This document shows positions 60,328 through 64,000 of a stretch of 64,000 nt of DNA, piece after piece. How positions within the stretch are numbered: the stretch's first letter is position 1; each line of letters opens with the position of its first letter. The position numbers and the translations under genes are program-made. The stretch covers positions 1,302,001 to 1,366,000 of the forward strand of contig NC_063012.1 in assembly GCF_020509005.1 (NCBI RefSeq). Direction: 5' to 3'. This DNA comes from Fulvia fulva. Lineage: Eukaryota; Ascomycota; Dothideomycetes; Mycosphaerellales; Mycosphaerellaceae. The notes beneath the pieces were generated by a model. That model saw nothing but the letters and a program-made list of their open reading frames with translations, searched no databases and was not told the DNA's origin.

Positions 60328-61600
60328 TCAGACCTCAACACCCTCACCCATACCCAAGATCTGGCTGAAAGTCGGCGTGCGCAGAGCATTGAATGCCTCA
60401 TCGAACGTATCGTCGGTGAGATCGACAGTCTCTGCTGTTGGAAGCTGGATGTGCAGTGACTTCTTCTCGGGACCCTTGTGCTGGGTCCCAGTCTGCAGTG
60501 CCGTCTTCTCAGGCATCATCTGCTTGAGCCCACGGCTGAAAGTATCGACGCAAGAAAGCAGCTGATCGAGACCCATACCCTTCTCAACTATCTGCGCAGC
60601 GGCCGTGTCCAGGATCGTCATCATGCTTTGGAAGTGCTCGTCTTCCTCCGGTGTGGCCGTGTTGCTGTTGGTGAAAGGATTGTCGTCTGGTGTGATGAGG
60701 TGATATGGTGGCAAGAGTCTTGTCTGGTACTCGTGGTCGAGATTGTAAGTCGCGTCGCCGAAGAAATCAGGCTGCGCGAAGACAGGAGTTGGAGTAAACG
60801 GGCTCTCGTCATTTACAGAGGACGAGCCGGCGGGTCCTTCGACGTTGTACGCTGGAAGGAACGGAATGTCCGCGTCGTCAAAGGTCGCTTCAATGTCGTC
60901 TGAGACGTTGGAGATGCTGTCGACGGGGGAAAGGTCTGGCTCGAGCTCGTTGAGCTCGGCTGCGCCGGCTGCGTTGAAGAGGTAGGTAGCGGACGCGTCG
61001 AGGCTGTCAAGCGGAGGCAGGTCGTATGCTTCTGTGCCGAGGTGATTGAGCCAGGAGTCGACGTTGGCTGCGTCCAAGATGTCGGCTGGCATGAGGTTTG
61101 AAGACTCCTCATCGCCGAGCGCGAAGCCGTAGTTGCCGTCGTCACGCGCGAGGATGTCATCGAGACTGAAGCCATGGGAGAGGCCGACATCGAGGGTTGC
61201 TGGCTGGGCAGTGAGTATGTCATGACCTTGGGCGAGCTGTCCATCGTAGGCTGGCTGAACGGCGTAATATGGCGCTGGGGGCTTGGTTGCCTTCTTCACG
61301 CGCTGGCGAGTCTTCTTGTGCTTGGCACCAACGGCGTGAGCATCGTCCCTGAGAGTGTCAGTGAATGATATGCAACAGCGCGACGCCAAGACCTTACCAG
61401 TCTTCGGAAACGACCAGGTTTCTGTAGGGACCGTTCTTGATATGCATGGCACGAATGTGGCGTCGGAGGAACCAAGCGTATTTGAACGACTTCTCGGCCG
61501 CTTCGCCCTCACAGAAGTTGCATTTGACCTCGCAGCGCTGGACGACTAGGGTGCCGGAGGTGGGCCATTGGTGGACGTGACCGATCTTGTTGCAACCCAT
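60328..61600 (-). CDS. C2H2 zinc-finger-like protein, putative transcription factor
   Basis: Two exons, 61600-61398 and 61348-60328, give 407 residues; the 49-nt intron has GTAAGG and CTCTCAG ends. The N-terminus has one C2H2-like finger: CNFC, then a spacer, then FLRRHIRAMH (Cys-x2-Cys ... His-x4-His, about residues 24-53). An upstream CEVKC adds a further Cys. A basic segment follows (AKHKKTRQRVKKATKP), likely nuclear localisation. The remaining 300 residues are acidic and disordered with activation-domain character (FSLDDILARDDGNYGFALGD), plus a short helix (FQSMMTILDTAAAQIVEKGM). The protein ends DEAFNALRTPTFSQILGMGE. Target genes unknown. Confidence 0.65.
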
Positions 61601-63121
61601 ATTGCTTGATGGTGGGCGTGTTGGTACTGTGACGTGATTACGATTATCTCGGATCTGGAGGACAAGTCAGTATCATGGAACACATCTGCCGCGTACAGCG
61701 GCGCGGCCGGTCGCCGTTGCCAGTGAACATACCGAGTTGGTGACAGAGGGTCACTTGTTGGAAGCGGATCTTGGTGGGATTGATGGAGTAGCTGAGGCGG
61801 TAGTGCTGGTGAGGTGAAATTACTGGGCAGTGATCGCCAGGGGGGTTGGTGAAAGTGCGCCTGGCACGAGCTGATAAGTGTACAAGTGAATTGAAGAAAG
61901 ACGACCGGCGTCTGATGTTGGAAGGTGCTGTACAGGAAGAAGAAGCTGTCGAATTTCTGATGAGTGGTGGAAAGAAGAAAGGAAGGAAAGAGAGAACAGA
62001 AGGAAGTTTTGGTCTCACTGTGGACAATAGTATGGCTCGTGCCCTTTGACAATAGCATAGTGGCTGGTCAAGCTGGATGGCCCCGCACTAGCTGTCGCTG
62101 TGAGGGTAAGTGAAGTGAAGCTCGCCTTCACTTGCGCAGGAAAGCCATCTGAAGTCGCTGCCATCCCAGATTTGATGAGCTGGTGCAGCTCGTTGTGCTG
62201 AATCGCCTCCTGCTTGGTATGTGTCCATCGGGGCGATAATGCTCGAATGCCAGGCCAGAAGCTGTAGCGTAGGGCATGTGGTCTGACGCCAAGCGAAGGA
62301 GGAAGTCCTGGGAACTTCAAAAAAAGTCAATGCGCAAACGGTCGAGATGGAAAGATGGCTGGGCGCAGCATTTTCCAACCAGTGAGCGAAGAGATAATAA
62401 GCAACAGCTCTACCAAATGCGTTCTCAATGGAAAGTATTGTACAGCTCAGAACGGGCATCGATGGACATGGTTCCAGGCTCGCTTCGAGGGTGGCAGTCG
62501 CAGACGTGTTGGAACGCTGGATCCTGGAGAGATGCTGTCGTGCGCAAGGGAACGTCCTCGTACAGGCCTTTGGATCAGCCTGCGCTGCGTGGATCTTTCA
62601 CCAGTGATGATAGTGTTCGTCCATTGCCGTTCTGCAGTGCTCGTTCGTAAATTTGGTGGCAGCTTCGCGGTACCTGTTGCAGAGCTGGAGAGACATGTCA
62701 ACATCGACTGCAGCATCTCAGCCATCGCCGATGTCACCTTCTATAGAGCTGCATCGTACAGTCCGACGCTTTGCGAGCATTGCCATGGTCCCACTCAAAC
62801 ATATCGTCTTCGCAGAGAGCCCTCAAGCGCTGATTGATACGGATCGCTGCCCACCACCTCCACAAATTGTAGTCAGAACACTCCATACTAGCATCTCGTA
62901 CTGTGTCCAGAGACTTGCAGCAGGATAAAAGGTCTTTCGTGATGATTATATGAGAAAATCAAACCGCTCTTGAACCGCGAGGTCAGGAAACAGCTCGGCA
63001 AGACGGGTAGTTCTAGACTAAATCCGGAGTCGCAACCTCAAACCTCATCACCAAACGGCAAGCTTCACAGCAGCAGTCGCATCACGTCCACGACCCGCTC
63101 TCTACTCACCACACCGCAATC
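61601..63121. other. Long intergenic region between divergent genes
   Basis: About 1.5 kb shared by the zinc-finger gene (minus) and ATP5 (plus). I see no gene with supportable coding sequence. The last 100 bases before 63122 are a C/A-rich leader. No repeat noticed. Confidence 0.4.
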
Positions 63122-63936
63122 ATGTTCGCCGGCCGTGTCGCAGTCCGGTCAGCCCGCGTGGCAGCACCACGATTCAACGTCGCTGCCACCCGCTCCTTCG
63201 CCGAAGCCGCCGCAAAGCCCGCAGCAGCATCCGGAGCAGACACCAGGCCTCCTATCGAGGTCTTTGGCGTCGACGGCACCTACGCCAGCGCTCTGGTATG
63301 GATATAGATGATGCGCAGAGGCAGGAAAAGGTACTAACACAGCCATTGGCAGTACACCGCAGCCGCCAAGTCCTCCTCGCTCGACAACGTCTCCAAGGCC
63401 ATTGACAGTCTCCACCAGACCTTCAAGAAGGACCCCAAGCTCGCCAGCATCATCCAGGCCCCTACTCTCACCGTCGAAGATAAGAAGCAGATTGTGCAAG
63501 AGCTCCAGAAGACCACCGGTGTTCAGGACAAGACAAACACCATCACCAACTTCCTCAACACCCTTGCCGAGAACAACCGCCTGAGCGTCCTCGAGGGCGT
63601 ATGCGAGAAGTTCGCGCAGCTAATCAGTGCGTCGAAGGGTGAGGTTGAGCTTACAATTACATCCGCCGCGCCATTGGACAGCAAGATTGTGAAGCAGTTG
63701 GAGGCGGCTATCAGCAAGAGCCAGTACGTTGGTCAGGGCAAGAAGTTGAAGGTTACGCCAAAGGTATGCTATCACACCACGGAAGCACACAGTATGCAAT
63801 AAGCTGACACAATATGTTACAGGTCAACCCAGATATCCGCGGCGGCCTCGTCGTCGAGATCGGCGACCGTACCATCGACCTGAGCGTTTCCTCCAAGATG
63901 CACAAGATGAACAACCTCCTCCAAACAGCTTTGTAA
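63122..63936 (+). CDS. ATP5: Mitochondrial ATP synthase subunit 5 (OSCP)
   Basis: OSCP joins the F1 head of ATP synthase to the peripheral stalk in the mitochondrial inner membrane. Exons are 63122-63295, 63353-63763 and 63823-63936, all introns phase 0 and GT-AG, giving 232 residues. The N-terminus is a mitochondrial targeting sequence (MFAGRVAVRSARVAAPRFNV, then RSFAEAA). The mature part has the family blocks IEVFGVDGTYASALYTAAAK, TNTITNFLNTLAENNRLSVL, the helical CEKFAQLISASKGEVELTIT and the C-terminal GGLVVEIGDRTIDLSVSSKM. Length is as expected. The stop codon is TAA at 63934. Confidence 0.93.
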
Positions 63937-64000
63937 ATATGTAGCAGTAGAGATGGAAGGGGTGCTGTAGAGTTTAAGCATCATCGAACAAGTCGGTTTT

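Overview
The window looks like nuclear DNA of a filamentous ascomycete, most likely a dothideomycete. Genes are monocistronic on both strands. They carry short introns of about 50-150 nt with GT donors, CTRAC-like branch points and AG acceptors. The gene content is typical of filamentous fungi: a HET-domain protein, DUF7730/F-box-like families, a DUF3824-type RS-rich protein, a fungal SREBP, GH37 trehalase, NAR1, BNA7, IDO and MPS1. I do not assign a species. No virus, plasmid, CRISPR array, rRNA or intact transposon was seen. All functional calls come from reading motifs and remembered family features; no database search was run.

Layout. 0-4.3 kb: no intact gene, but a decayed GNAT acetyltransferase on the minus strand. 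4.3-6.6 kb: two small tandem paralogues whose introns are all phase 1. 7.3-8.3 kb: DPB4, with a probable GC-AG intron. 8.9-11.2 kb: an F-box-like gene closely followed by a disordered protein. 11.9-14.1 kb: a frameshifted VOC/glyoxalase-like gene and kynurenine formamidase. 14.9-18 kb: an orphan HTH protein and the DUF3824-type protein. 18.3-20.5 kb: secreted GH37 trehalase. 22.2-25.2 kb: a tandem DUF7730-like pair. 26.1-29.1 kb: two unknown proteins. 30.2-33 kb: MPS1 kinase. 33.8-35.6 kb: two tandem single-pass membrane proteins. 35.6-36.8 kb: an island of decayed repeats. 36.8-38.3 kb: an MFS monocarboxylate-type transporter. 38.4-42.1 kb: a HET gene lying between NAR1 and a broken copy of the NAR1 3' end. 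42.9-43.7 kb: a short-chain dehydrogenase. 44 kb: a tRNA-like relic. 45.3-46.8 kb: indoleamine 2,3-dioxygenase. 47.5-50.4 kb: SREBP. 51.2-52.7 kb: a peroxin with dysferlin features. 52.7-53.5 kb: repeats. 53.5-63 kb: four less characterised genes, one of them a C2H2 zinc-finger protein. 63.1-63.9 kb: ATP5 (OSCP).

Two genes act in consecutive steps of the kynurenine pathway (IDO and BNA7), but they lie 32 kb apart. The other genes do not form an obvious pathway or secondary-metabolite cluster.

The most unusual feature is the number of otherwise good reading frames interrupted by one in-frame stop and then continuing in the same frame. They are at 23312, 39464, 43316, 54664 and 59487, with an additional single-base frameshift near 12097. 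Pseudogenisation, stop-codon readthrough, unrecognised introns or sequence error could each explain these, and the sequence alone does not decide. The window also contains a partial duplication of NAR1 beside the HET gene and a dispersed low-copy repeat family.
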